The position numbers and the translations under genes are program-made. 64,000 nucleotides of DNA from contig NZ_FOFF01000038.1 of NCBI RefSeq assembly GCF_900110755.1, positions 1 to 64,000 on the forward strand, read 5' to 3'. Position 1 is the first letter of the stretch. Every line of letters begins with the position of its first letter. The stretch comes from Streptomyces sp. yr375 (lineage in GTDB: Bacteria > Actinomycetota > Actinomycetes > Streptomycetales > Streptomycetaceae). The notes beneath the pieces are model-generated. The model searched no databases. It saw only the letters and a program-made list of their open reading frames with translations, and was not told the origin of the DNA. Positions 1-8,294 of the stretch are shown piece by piece.

Positions 1-2
1 CA

Positions 3-104
3 CCGAGACCGAACCAGACGCCCGAACTCTCCCGCAGCAATACCCACACCATGCCTGATCAGCGGAAACTCAACGACCACATCCGGAAAGACAACGGCTT
101 CTAA
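3..104 (+). CDS. C-terminal tail of an unidentified protein (partial)
   Basis: The window opens inside a + strand frame that closes with TAA at 102-104. About four in five of the visible codons end in G or C, as expected of a gene in this genome. The visible end of the protein is hydrophilic and finishes RKDNGF. An in-frame ATG at 51 is probably internal. No family can be recognised from so short a tail. A GC-rich hairpin 15 bases after the stop fits a gene end. It could still be a chance open frame. Confidence 0.4.
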   Translation, partial: PRPNQTPELSRSNTHTMPDQRKLNDHIRKDNGF

Positions 105-119
105 GGGCCGACAGCGGGG

Positions 120-143
120 GTCTGGGGGCGGCAGCCCCCAGAC
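120..143 (+). terminator. GC-rich hairpin after the first gene
   Basis: A perfect 10-bp stem (120-129 with 134-143) and a 4-base loop sit just after the stop at 104, with no T tract. The preceding text (ggccgacagcgg) and the GGGGGC/GCCCCC stem recur at 8162-8191, so this is one copy of a dispersed intergenic hairpin as well as a likely terminator. Confidence 0.5.
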
Positions 144-215
144 AGACGGGACTGCAACGCCCCCGAGCCCCCTCACCCCACAAACCACAACTCACCGCCA
201 AAGCAAAGCGCAGCG

Positions 216-2150
216 TCACGCAGACAGCTCTTCCCGCAACGCGTCCCGCAACCGAGCCGCCCGCTCCGCAACCTCCCGCGGCCCGAGCGAAACCGCCCGA
301 TCCGCCCACCGCTGCCCCTCCGCCAGCTCCCCCCGACGCGCGTAAACAAGGGCCAGCCGCAACGCCGCCCGCCCATGCCCGGCGTCAGCCGCCCGCGTCC
401 ACCACACGGCGGCCTCCGGCTCACTCCCCTCCCGCGCGAGCAGCAGCCCAAGATTGAAGGCGCCGTTGCGCGACCCGGCCTCCGCGGCCGTCCGGTACCA
501 CCGCGCCGCCTCGACCACGTCCCCCCGCGCAGCGGCCAGCATCCCGACCCGCACCTGCGCCCGCCGATGCCCCTGCGTCGCTGCCCGCTCGTACCACTCC
601 TCGCACTCGGTCTTCTCGTGCACGGTCTCCCCGAGCTCATGCGCGGGCTGCGGCGGCCGCCGCGCGTCGAGCACGGCCGCCAGCCGGTACGCGGCCTCCG
701 CGCTCCCCCCGCCGGCCGAGCACCGCAGATGCCGCTCGGCCTCCTGCTCGTCCCCGTCCCGCAGCCGCGCGATGCCGACCTGCAGCGCCGCCTCGGTGTG
801 CCCGGCGGCCGCCGCCCGCTCGTACCAGCGCAGCGCGACGCCCTCCTCGCCGCGCCCCGCGAACAGGATCCCGAGGTTGAAGGCGGCGTCGACGCTGCCC
901 GCCTCCGCGGCCTTGGAGAACCACGGCTCAGCCCCGGCCGTGTCGCCGCCCTGGAGCAGCAGGATCGCGAGCGCGTTGGCCGCCTCCCGGTGCCCGGCGT
1001 AGGCCGCGCGCCGGTACCACTGCTCGGCCTGCGCGGTGCGCCCCTGCTCGGCGCAGAGCAGGGCGAGGTTGTACGCGCCGTTGTCGTCACCGGCGTCCAT
1101 CGCGGCCCGGTACCACCGCTCGGCGGTCTGGGTCTGGCCCCGCTCAGCGTGCAGCGCGCCCAGCGCGTTCGCGGCGTTGCCGTCGCCGTCCTGTGCGGCC
1201 CGCAGCCACCAGATGGCGGCGTTCTCGGTGTCGCCGGCGTCGCGCAGCAGGAACCCGAGCGCGCAGGCGGCCCGCGCCTCGCCGTCCTTGGCGGACGTCA
1301 GGTACCAGCGCCCGGCCTCCTTCAGCTCGCCCCGCTTCTCGAGGATCGTCCCGAGGTGCAGCGCGGCCCGCCGGTGCCCGCGCGCGGCGGCCTGCCGGTA
1401 CCACTGCTCGGCCTCCGCCCGCACAATGACACCGTTGTCATGTCCACGCCCGCTCGCGCCGCCCTCCGCGAGCGACCCCCCGAGCGCCTTGTGCCGCACA
1501 CCCGACTTGTACTCGTTGCGCTCCTTGTACTCCCCGTACTCCTGCTGCTCGTCGAACTCCTTGTGATCGAGCGCACGGGCCAGCCGGTACGCCGCCTCCC
1601 GGTGCCCCCGCTCGGCGGCGGCCCGCATCCACTGCTCGGCCCCGGGGTCCGCACGGTGCTCCAGCAGGTCGGCGAGGGCATACGCGCCCAGCGCGTGCCC
1701 CTGCTCGGCGGCCTGGCGCAGCCAGTACTCGGCGGCCGGCTCGTCCCCGCACTCACGGCAGTGACGGCCCAGCGCGTGCGCGGCGGCGGCGGAACCGGCG
1801 ACGGCGGCGACCCGCCACCACCCGGCCGCCTCGTCGGGGTAGCCGCGCTGATGCAGGAGGACACCCAGGTTGTTGGCGGCGGCCCGGTCGCCCTCGCCGG
1901 TGGCGGCACGCAGATGGGGTTCGGCTCCGTCGAGGTCGCCGCGGCGCAGCAGCATGGCCCCGAGGACGCTCATGGCCTCGGCGTCGCCGGCTTCCGCCGC
2001 GAGCCGCAGGCGCATCTCCTCGACGGCCTCCCCCGTCTCGACGGCGTCCGCCGTCTCGTCCCGGCTCTCGTCCGGGGTCGCTTCCTCACCGGAAGGCTGC
2101 ACAAATCGCCCTGTCTCGAACAGAGTTGCCTTGTCCCCCATAACGTCCAT
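216..2150 (-). CDS. Sel1/TPR-repeat protein
   Basis: A 644-residue protein built almost wholly of 36-residue Sel1/TPR-like helical repeats; a typical unit has an A.NLG.LL..RG....A..WY..AA..GH pattern. There are roughly 14 units from about residue 50 to 640. A non-repeat, charged Glu/Tyr/Lys-rich insertion lies near residues 196-245 and breaks the solenoid. No signal peptide or membrane segment is visible, so it is probably a cytoplasmic scaffold for protein-protein contacts. Such repeats do not predict a partner. Two in-frame ATGs (2150 and 2141) are possible; the second has a GGA five bases upstream. It is the last gene of a minus-strand run after the initiator tRNA and the UPF0182 gene, but a strong terminator separates it from the tRNA, so it should have its own promoter. 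Confidence 0.85.
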   Translation of the reverse strand: MDVMGDKATLFETGRFVQPSGEEATPDESRDETADAVETGEAVEEMRLRLAAEAGDAEAMSVLGAMLLRRGDLDGAEPHLRAATGEGDRAAANNLGVLLHQRGYPDEAAGWWRVAAVAGSAAAAHALGRHCRECGDEPAAEYWLRQAAEQGHALGAYALADLLEHRADPGAEQWMRAAAERGHREAAYRLARALDHKEFDEQQEYGEYKERNEYKSGVRHKALGGSLAEGGASGRGHDNGVIVRAEAEQWYRQAAARGHRRAALHLGTILEKRGELKEAGRWYLTSAKDGEARAACALGFLLRDAGDTENAAIWWLRAAQDGDGNAANALGALHAERGQTQTAERWYRAAMDAGDDNGAYNLALLCAEQGRTAQAEQWYRRAAYAGHREAANALAILLLQGGDTAGAEPWFSKAAEAGSVDAAFNLGILFAGRGEEGVALRWYERAAAAGHTEAALQVGIARLRDGDEQEAERHLRCSAGGGSAEAAYRLAAVLDARRPPQPAHELGETVHEKTECEEWYERAATQGHRRAQVRVGMLAAARGDVVEAARWYRTAAEAGSRNGAFNLGLLLAREGSEPEAAVWWTRAADAGHGRAALRLALVYARRGELAEGQRWADRAVSLGPREVAERAARLRDALREELSA

Positions 2151-2312
2151 CGTCGCACCACCCGCAACCCGGGTACACCTGGTATACCGCGGCCCGTAAG
2201 GTCACTTCAGCGTTTTGTCGACATGCCCACAGAGAGACAAGTCAAACACAGACGACCCAACTCCCCACAGCGGCACGGCCATCACTCTCGTCGGCACATG
2301 CGTTCGCACATC

Positions 2313-2350
2313 ACGAAGGCCCGGATCCGTTTCCGGATCCGGGCCTTCGT
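2313..2350 (-). terminator. Strong hairpin terminator downstream of initiator tRNA
   Basis: A 17-bp perfect inverted repeat (2313-2329 with 2334-2350) with a 4-base loop starts six bases beyond the tRNA 3' end. A TTTT run follows it on the + strand side (2350-2353). On the minus strand it would end the tRNA transcript before the Sel1-repeat gene. Confidence 0.75.
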
Positions 2351-2356
2351 TTTCAG

Positions 2357-2430
2357 TAGCGGGGACAGGATTTGAACCTGCGACCTCTGGGTTATGAGCC
2401 CAGCGAGCTACCGAGCTGCTCCACCCCGCG
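2357..2430 (-). tRNA. Initiator tRNA-fMet (CAT anticodon)
   Basis: It folds as a full cloverleaf on the minus strand with anticodon CAT in loop CTCATAA. It carries the initiator marks: three consecutive G-C pairs in the anticodon stem (GGG/CCC), an A11-U24 pair in the D stem, and an unpaired first position (C1 opposite U72). The T arm GGTTCAAATCC is canonical and the discriminator is A. The 3' CCA is not encoded. The C1/U72 form is what I recall of actinobacterial initiator tRNAs. It lies between the UPF0182 gene and a strong terminator. Confidence 0.95.
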
Positions 2431-2470
2431 TCGTGTTCCACTACCGTACCACGACGCGGGGCGAACATGA

Positions 2471-5400
2471 TCAGCCGCTGCTTGGACTGGGACTCGGACT
2501 GCCACTGGCCTTACCGCCAGAGCCACTTGTGGAGCCACTGGCAGGACTGCTCGCGGACCCGCCGCTCGGACTCGCCGAACTGCTCGGGCTCGGACTGCTG
2601 CTGGCCTTGGCGCCCTTGTCGGCCTCGGCCTGCGCTTCCTCGGCCCGCGTCAGCGCGGCTTCGAGATCCTTCTGCGCCTTGGCGTACGCGTCCCAGTCGG
2701 GCTTCTTCAGCGCCTCCTGGCCGGCCTCGAACGCCTTCTGGGCGTCGGCCAGCGCCTCCCGGACGGTCGGGTTGCTCGACGTCGGCGGTGGGGTGGTGGT
2801 GCCCTCGTCGGCCGGCGGCGGGGTCGTACTCTCCGCGCCGAAGACCTTGTTGAGGGCCTCGTCCAGGGTGTCCTCGAAGGCGGTGTTGCCGCCGTAGGTC
2901 ACCAACACCTTCTTCAGCAGCGGGTACTTGAGCCCGCCACCGCGCACATAGACCGGCTCCACATAGAGCAGTCCGCCGTCGAGCGGCACCGTCAGCAGGT
3001 TGCCGTACTCGATGTCGGAGTCGCCGCCCTTCAGGAGCCTGATGGACTCGGCGATGTCCTGTTCGGAGTTGAACTGGCTCTGGACCTGTTTGGGTCCGTC
3101 GACGGTCGTGCTCGTCGGCAGTTTCAGCACTCTGATCTTGCCGTAGTCGGGTGTGCCCGCCTCGGAGTCGACCGCCATGAACGCACTGAGGTTGTCCCGC
3201 CCGTTGGGCGTGAACGTCGTCGTCAGCGAGAACGCCTGCGCCTTCTGGTCGGGCATCTTCATGCTCAGGTAGTACGGCGGCACCGCGTCACCCGACTTGT
3301 TGGACGGGTCGTCCGGCACCTGCCACACCTCGCTGCCGCTGAGGAACGTCGTGGCGTCCTTCACGTGGTAGCGGGTGAGCAGCTCGCGCTGGACCTTGAA
3401 CAGGTCCTGCGGGTACCGGAGATGGGCCATCAGCGAGCCCGAGATGGACGACTTGGCCTTCACCGTGCCGGGGAACGCCTTCATCCAGGTCTTCAGGACC
3501 GGGTCCTTCGTGTCCCACTGGTAGAGCTTGACGTCGCCCGTGTACGCGTCGACGGTCGCCTTCACCGAGTTGCGGATGTAGTTGACCTGGTTCTGCTGGG
3601 CCACCACCGCGCGGTTGTCGTTCGTCGCCGTCAGCGAGTCGGCCGTCGTGTCACCGAGGGTCGTACGGGAGGCGTACGGGTAGCCGTTCGTCGTCGTGTA
3701 CGCGTCGACGATCCACTGGATCTTGTGGTCGACCACGGCCGGGTAGGCGTCGCCGTCGATGGTCAGCCACGGGGCGACCGCCTCGACGCGCTCCTTGGGC
3801 GTGCGGTTGTACAGGATCCGCGAACCGTCGCCGATGGCGCCGGAGTAGAGGATCTGCGGCTCGCCGAACGCCACCGCGTACGCGGCCCGGTTGACCGGGT
3901 TGGCGAGGTTGACCCCGCTCTTGCCGGTGTAGCTGGTGGTCTTCTCCCCCGCGTCGTCGGAGTAGTCGATCTCCTTCTGGGGACCGCCGACGATCGAGTA
4001 CGTGGTCGTCTTCTCCCCGTAGTAGACCCGCTGCTCGTACGTCCCGAGGTCGCCCACGGAGGGCAGGTTGGACTCGGTGAAGACCGGGCGGCCCTCGGCG
4101 TCGGAGGTGGTGCCCTTGGCGGCGACCACGCCGTAGCCGTGGGTGTAGCGGAAGTGGTTGTTGATCCAGTTCTGCTTGTCCACGCCCGCGAGGTTCAGCT
4201 CGCGCAGACCGATGACGGTGTCCTCGTCGGTGCCCTTCACGTTGTAGCGGTCCACGTCCAGGTTGGTCGGGAACGCGTAGTACTTCCGCATCTGCTGGAG
4301 CTGCTGGAAGGTCGGGGAGACGATGTTCGGGTCCAGGACGCGGATGCTCGCGGTGGCGTCGACGTCGTCGCGCAGCGTCGCCTTGTCCTTGGTGGTGCTG
4401 GTGCCCGAGTACTCGGTGACCTGCGCGCCGTCGATGCCGTACGCCTCGCGCGTCGCCTTGAGGTTCTTCTCGACGTACGGGGCTTCCTTGGCCTGCTCGT
4501 TCGGCTGGACCTGGAACTTCTGGACGATCGCCGGGTACAGCCCGCCGATGAGGATCGCCGAGAGCACCATCAGGCCGAAGCCGATCACGGGCAGTTGCCA
4601 GGTGCGCCGCCACAGGGTGGCGAAGAACAGCAGCGCGCAGATGACGGCGATGCAGAACAGGATCGTCTTGGCCGGCAGGTAGGCGTTGGCGTCGACGTAC
4701 CGCAGGCCGGTCCAGTTGTCCGTGGCCTTGAAGTCGCTGGACTTCACCGCCAGGCCGTAACGGTCGAGCCAGTAGGCGACCGCTTTCAGCGTGACGAAGA
4801 CGCCCAGCAGCACCGACAGGTGGCCGGTGGCCGCGGCGGTGGCGCGCGCGCCCGGGCTGGTGACGCGCAGCCCGCCGTACAGGTAGTGGGTGAGCGCGGC
4901 GGCGATCAGGGAGAGGATCGTGGCGGCGAAGCCGAAGCCGAGCAGGAACCGGTACCAGGGCAGGTCGAAGGCGAAGAACGACACGTCGAGGTGGAACTGC
5001 GGGTCCTTCTGTCCGAAGGACACGCCGTTGACCCACATCAGCCAGGTCCGCCACTGGCCGGCCGCCGAGGCGCCGGCGATGAGGCCGACCAGGGCGGTGA
5101 TGCCGAGCAGCAGCCAGGTCTTGTACGGCGCGATGCCCATGCGGTAGCGGTCGAGGCTCTGCTGCTCGACCGACATCGCGCTCAGCGGCGGTCGCAGCCG
5201 GTGGGCCAGCCAGATGTTGAAACCGACCGCGAGGGCCATCAGCAGGCCGAAGACGAAGAACAGCCCGATCTTGGTCCACAGCGTGGTGGTGAAGACCGAG
5301 GAGTACTTCACGGAGCGGTACCAGAGCCAGTCCGTCCAGAACCCGGCGAACATGGTGAACGCCATGCCGAGAACGGCAAGGACGCCCAGCGTCATGAGCA

Positions 5401-5473
5401 GGGTGCGGACGCGCCGGGACGGGCGGCCCACTCTGATCCGCGGCCCCGTGGGGCCTCCGCCGCGGTCCGGCAT
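2471..5473 (-). CDS. UPF0182-family large membrane protein
   Basis: A 1000-residue protein from an ATG at 5473 (MPDRGGG); upstream in-frame codons exist, but this start matches the family N-terminus I remember. About seven transmembrane helices fill residues 20-330, beginning with a long hydrophobic helix and then the WTDWLWY segment. A large extracytoplasmic domain follows. The last 100 residues are a Glu/Ala coiled-coil-like stretch and then a Ser/Pro/Gly low-complexity tail. It belongs to UPF0182 (Rv3193c type), for which no biochemical role is established. It is divergent from the PPA1309 gene across a 164-bp region that must hold both promoters. Confidence 0.93.
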   Translation of the reverse strand: MPDRGGGPTGPRIRVGRPSRRVRTLLMTLGVLAVLGMAFTMFAGFWTDWLWYRSVKYSSVFTTTLWTKIGLFFVFGLLMALAVGFNIWLAHRLRPPLSAMSVEQQSLDRYRMGIAPYKTWLLLGITALVGLIAGASAAGQWRTWLMWVNGVSFGQKDPQFHLDVSFFAFDLPWYRFLLGFGFAATILSLIAAALTHYLYGGLRVTSPGARATAAATGHLSVLLGVFVTLKAVAYWLDRYGLAVKSSDFKATDNWTGLRYVDANAYLPAKTILFCIAVICALLFFATLWRRTWQLPVIGFGLMVLSAILIGGLYPAIVQKFQVQPNEQAKEAPYVEKNLKATREAYGIDGAQVTEYSGTSTTKDKATLRDDVDATASIRVLDPNIVSPTFQQLQQMRKYYAFPTNLDVDRYNVKGTDEDTVIGLRELNLAGVDKQNWINNHFRYTHGYGVVAAKGTTSDAEGRPVFTESNLPSVGDLGTYEQRVYYGEKTTTYSIVGGPQKEIDYSDDAGEKTTSYTGKSGVNLANPVNRAAYAVAFGEPQILYSGAIGDGSRILYNRTPKERVEAVAPWLTIDGDAYPAVVDHKIQWIVDAYTTTNGYPYASRTTLGDTTADSLTATNDNRAVVAQQNQVNYIRNSVKATVDAYTGDVKLYQWDTKDPVLKTWMKAFPGTVKAKSSISGSLMAHLRYPQDLFKVQRELLTRYHVKDATTFLSGSEVWQVPDDPSNKSGDAVPPYYLSMKMPDQKAQAFSLTTTFTPNGRDNLSAFMAVDSEAGTPDYGKIRVLKLPTSTTVDGPKQVQSQFNSEQDIAESIRLLKGGDSDIEYGNLLTVPLDGGLLYVEPVYVRGGGLKYPLLKKVLVTYGGNTAFEDTLDEALNKVFGAESTTPPPADEGTTTPPPTSSNPTVREALADAQKAFEAGQEALKKPDWDAYAKAQKDLEAALTRAEEAQAEADKGAKASSSPSPSSSASPSGGSASSPASGSTSGSGGKASGSPSPSPSSG

Positions 5474-5637
5474 CTGGAAAGCCAAGGTGCGCACCTCGAA
5501 AGTCGCTGTTGATCCGTCAGGCCCGCGTGTTCGTGGACCGTTCGTGGCCCCCCGTGATCGCGGGCCCACACCTATGCAACTTACTCACGGTTTACTCGGT
5601 TCCCGATTCCGGCGAGGAACGAGAGAGGATTGTGACC

Positions 5638-6180
5638 ATGTCCAACACTCCCATGGCGGCGAGCCCGCTCACCCGGGCCGTACTCGAGATCGACGAGTAC
5701 GCCTCCGGCCTCGGCTGGGACCAGCCCGCCCGCCTTTTCGCCCTCGTAGACACCGCTCGGCTGCGCTCTCAGGAACCGTCGCTCGCCAACCAGCTCGGCC
5801 TTCAGGACGAGCCCGAGACCACCGGTCTCACCCCGATCGAGCAGGACGAAGTGCCAACGGACAAGCCGCTCGACGAGTTCCTGGCCACGATCGCCTGGCC
5901 CGCCGCGGTGGTCGGCTGCGCCCTCACCGTGGAGCGTCTGATGCTGCCGCCGTCCGCCGAGGCCCAGGTCCCGCAGGGCCTGAGCGGGGCGAAGCTCACG
6001 AAGTGGGTCGCGGCCCATCCCGACCGTCAGGAGGTGCGGATGACGGTCGGCGTCCTGCGCGACGGCACCCGCGACTCGGCCGTGCGCCTGCGCGAGAAGG
6101 ACGCGTCGACGGAGGTCCTCACGGGCGCGGGCCTGGTGCCGGGCCTGGCGGAGGCGCTGTCGGCGACGTTCGCGGAGTAG
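5638..6180 (+). CDS. PPA1309-family protein
   Basis: A 180-residue soluble protein starting at ATG 5638 behind GAGAGGA. It is mixed alpha/beta with no signal peptide or membrane segment. Recognisable features include an N-terminal LTRAVLEIDEYASGLGWDQP segment and a central WPAAVVGCALTVERLMLP segment. This is a small, actinobacteria-specific conserved family of unknown function that accompanies the UPF0182 and PDZ-Lon genes in many actinomycetes. It is convergent with the PDZ protease gene (24 bp between stops). Confidence 0.85.
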   Translation: MSNTPMAASPLTRAVLEIDEYASGLGWDQPARLFALVDTARLRSQEPSLANQLGLQDEPETTGLTPIEQDEVPTDKPLDEFLATIAWPAAVVGCALTVERLMLPPSAEAQVPQGLSGAKLTKWVAAHPDRQEVRMTVGVLRDGTRDSAVRLREKDASTEVLTGAGLVPGLAEALSATFAE

Positions 6181-6204
6181 CTCTCCGGAACTGCTCGGCC
6201 GCTG

Positions 6205-7299
6205 CTACTTGGCCGTGCACTTGGGCAGGTCGGCGGTGTCGCCGCCGCGGATGTCCTTGAGGGCGGTGAGGGCGTCGTCGATGGTGTTCACCTTGACGAG
6301 CCTGAGCCCCGAGGGGGTGTCCTTGGCGGCGGCCGCGCAGTTGTCGGCGGGCGTCAGGAAGTACTGGGCACCCTGGCTGCGCGCGCCGACGGTCTTCAGC
6401 TCGATGCCGCCGATCGGCCCGACCTTGCCGGCGTCGTCGATGGTCCCGGTGCCGGCGACGAACTTGCCGCCGGTGAGGTTGCCGGGGGTGAGCTTGTCGT
6501 AGATGCCGAGCGAGAACATCAGACCGGCGCTGGGCCCGCCGACGTCGGCGAGCTTGATGTCGATGGTGAACGGGAAGGTGTGGTCGGTCCCGGCCGAGAT
6601 CCCGACGATGGCCCGCTTCGTACCGGTGTCGTCGGAGCTGGCGGTGGTGATGGTGACGTCCTGGGTCTTCGTCGCCGTCTTGTGCGCCTTGTCGGCGGCC
6701 GCCTGCTCCTTCGCGGGGATGATGCGGAAGACGACCTTCTCGCCCGCCTTGTGCTTGGTCACCAGCTTCGCGACGTCGCCCGGCTCCTTCACCACGGTGC
6801 CGTCCACGGCCTTGATCACGTCACCGGCGTGCAGCCTGCCCTCCGCCGGGGACCCCTTCACGACGGTGGAGACGATCACCCAGGACGTCACCGGGATGTC
6901 CAGCTCCTTCAGGGCGGCGACCTTGGCGCTCTCCTGGGACTGGCTGAACTCCTCGGCGTTCTCCTGGGTGGACTGCTCCTCGGTCTTGCCGTCCGGGTAC
7001 AGCGTGTCGTGCGGCACGACCTTGTTGTCGTGCGCGAGCCACCCGTAGACGGCCTCGACGAGGTTCATCCGGTAGTCGGCGCTGGTCACGCGCACGGTCG
7101 TCATGTTCAGGTGGCCGCTGGTCGCGTAGGTCCTGCGCCCGGCGATCTGCAGCACGGGCTCGCCGTCGTGGTCGCCGAGCGTGTTCACCGTCGGCCCCGG
7201 GGACATCTCCGCGTACGGCACGGGGATGAGTACTCCCGCGCACAGGAGCGCGATCAGCATCAGGGTGGAGGCGAGCATCGTCGCGGTGCGGCGTGGCAT
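6205..7299 (-). CDS. PDZ-domain Lon-like serine protease (YlbL/Rv3194c type)
   Basis: A 364-residue membrane-anchored protease. A single N-terminal transmembrane segment (about 8-30) places the rest outside the membrane. A PDZ-like domain spans about 135-195 (SPAEGRLHAGDVIKAVDG). The C-terminal domain is Lon-type: the serine lies in GGPSAG (Ser257) and the lysine in GGIELK (Lys302), the usual 45-residue spacing of the Ser-Lys dyad. There is no ATPase domain, so it differs from true Lon and would act on exported or membrane substrates. It starts at ATG 7299 and follows a 54-residue membrane protein gene by 54 bp, probably in one transcript. Confidence 0.92.
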   Translation of the reverse strand: MPRRTATMLASTLMLIALLCAGVLIPVPYAEMSPGPTVNTLGDHDGEPVLQIAGRRTYATSGHLNMTTVRVTSADYRMNLVEAVYGWLAHDNKVVPHDTLYPDGKTEEQSTQENAEEFSQSQESAKVAALKELDIPVTSWVIVSTVVKGSPAEGRLHAGDVIKAVDGTVVKEPGDVAKLVTKHKAGEKVVFRIIPAKEQAAADKAHKTATKTQDVTITTASSDDTGTKRAIVGISAGTDHTFPFTIDIKLADVGGPSAGLMFSLGIYDKLTPGNLTGGKFVAGTGTIDDAGKVGPIGGIELKTVGARSQGAQYFLTPADNCAAAAKDTPSGLRLVKVNTIDDALTALKDIRGGDTADLPKCTAK

Positions 7300-7353
7300 G
7301 ACTCGACAGTACGTGACGCTTCTGTCGGCGCACCGTCAGGGCTGCCGACCGGG

Positions 7354-7518
7354 TCACGTACGCGAGTGGGGCTTCTCCATGGCCGCCCGGAAGCGGGCGT
7401 ATCCGTCCAGTTCGGGGCCGTCGCTGCGGGCCTTGCGGGTCCGGTTGGCCCACCCGCCCCACACCCCGGCACCGATCGCGGCGACCAGCGGAATCAACAG
7501 CCAGGCGAGCGCCGCCAT
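7354..7518 (-). CDS. Small single-pass membrane protein (54 residues)
   Basis: It starts at ATG 7518 with a perfect GGAGGT four bases upstream. Residues 2-23 form one hydrophobic helix (MAALAWLLIPLVAAIGAG) followed by a basic stretch (NRTRKAR) and a hydrophilic tail, so the C-terminus should be cytoplasmic. No known family. It lies upstream of the PDZ-Lon-like protease on the same strand, so it may be a partner of that protease, though only proximity supports this. Confidence 0.75.
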   Translation of the reverse strand: MAALAWLLIPLVAAIGAGVWGGWANRTRKARSDGPELDGYARFRAAMEKPHSRT

Positions 7519-7644
7519 GCCGACCTCCCAACCCCTACGAACCACCACAACCGACTGATCAGCAGATTAACCATCCGCAGGGACAACGCTCACGGCAGGG
7601 GCCCGGTTACGCAACCGGACGGGTGGTCGCGGGGCGTGGCGGAC

Positions 7645-8106
7645 TCAGCAGGCCCCGACCCACTCCTCGGTGCCGTCGGAGAACTTCTGGTGCTTCCAGA
7701 TGGGCACTTCGTGCTTGAGGTCGTCGATCAGCTTCCGGCAGGCCTCGAAGGCCTCCCCGCGGTGCGGACACGACACGGCGACGACGACGGCCAGGTCACC
7801 GACCCTGAGATCGCCGACCCGGTGCACCGCGGCCAGCGCCCGCACCGGGTACTCGGCGACGACCTTCTCCGCGATCCGCCGCATCTCCGCCTCGGCACTG
7901 GGATGGCAGGAGTACCCGAGCGCGTCGACGTCGGCGCCCCCGTCGTGATTGCGCACGGTCCCCACGAACAACGCCGTCCCACCGGCCGCGTCGTCCCCGA
8001 CGGCCTTGAAGACCTCGTCCAGGGAGAGCGGGGTGTCCCGAACACCGATCAGCTTGATGGGCTCCCGCGCGGCCTGCTCACCGGGATGTTCGTGGATGAC
8101 TGCCAT
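7645..8106 (-). CDS. moaE: Molybdopterin synthase large subunit MoaE
   Basis: A 153-residue protein with the MoaE fold signature: GTALFVGTVRNHDGG near the N-terminus, Y-C-H-P-S-A-E-A-E in the centre, VHRVGDLRVGDLAVVVAVSCPHRGEAF split over two strands, and the C-terminal VPIWKHQKFSDG with the active-site lysines. With thiocarboxylated MoaD it puts the dithiolene sulfurs into precursor Z during molybdenum cofactor synthesis. No MoaD gene is nearby; MoeZ, which charges MoaD-type carriers, lies 32 kb away in this window. ATG 8106 has a poor GGGGGT directly before it. Confidence 0.95.
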   Translation of the reverse strand: MAVIHEHPGEQAAREPIKLIGVRDTPLSLDEVFKAVGDDAAGGTALFVGTVRNHDGGADVDALGYSCHPSAEAEMRRIAEKVVAEYPVRALAAVHRVGDLRVGDLAVVVAVSCPHRGEAFEACRKLIDDLKHEVPIWKHQKFSDGTEEWVGAC

Positions 8107-8181
8107 ACCCCCAGAGTATCTTTCGGCCCGTCCGGCGCTTAAGGACGAGGCCCTATTAGGGGCCGACAGCGGGTCCGGGGG

Positions 8182-8238
8182 CGCAGCCCCCAGGGATGAA
8201 CGCAGCCCCCAGGGATGGGCGCAGCCCCCAGGGATGGG
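8182..8238. repeat. Three 19-bp direct repeats of a GCAGCCCCCAGGGATG element
   Basis: Units start at 8182, 8201 and 8220, each cgcagcccccagggatg plus two bases. The first unit is also the right arm of a GGGGGC/GCCCCC hairpin like the one at 120-143. It sits between moaE and the SDR gene. It resembles the GC-rich hairpin repeats scattered through Streptomyces intergenic DNA. Confidence 0.7.
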
Positions 8239-8240
8239 AA

Positions 8241-8283
8241 CGGGTCGTGGGGCGGGGGCGAGAAAACCCCGCCCCACGACCCG
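8241..8283 (-). terminator. Terminator of the SDR gene
   Basis: A 17-bp perfect stem (8241-8257 with 8267-8283) with a 9-base loop (TTTTCTCGC on the minus strand) starts 11 bases after the SDR stop. It has no long T tract, as is usual in Streptomyces. It separates the SDR transcript from moaE. Confidence 0.7.
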
Positions 8284-8294
8284 CACCCCCAAGC

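Noticed and set aside
375..5512. Long + strand open frames opposite the Sel1-repeat and UPF0182 genes (over 600 codons each).
   Set aside because: They are antisense frames produced by high GC in the real genes. Their products are Arg/Pro/Gly-rich without domains, and the minus-strand genes have clear families.
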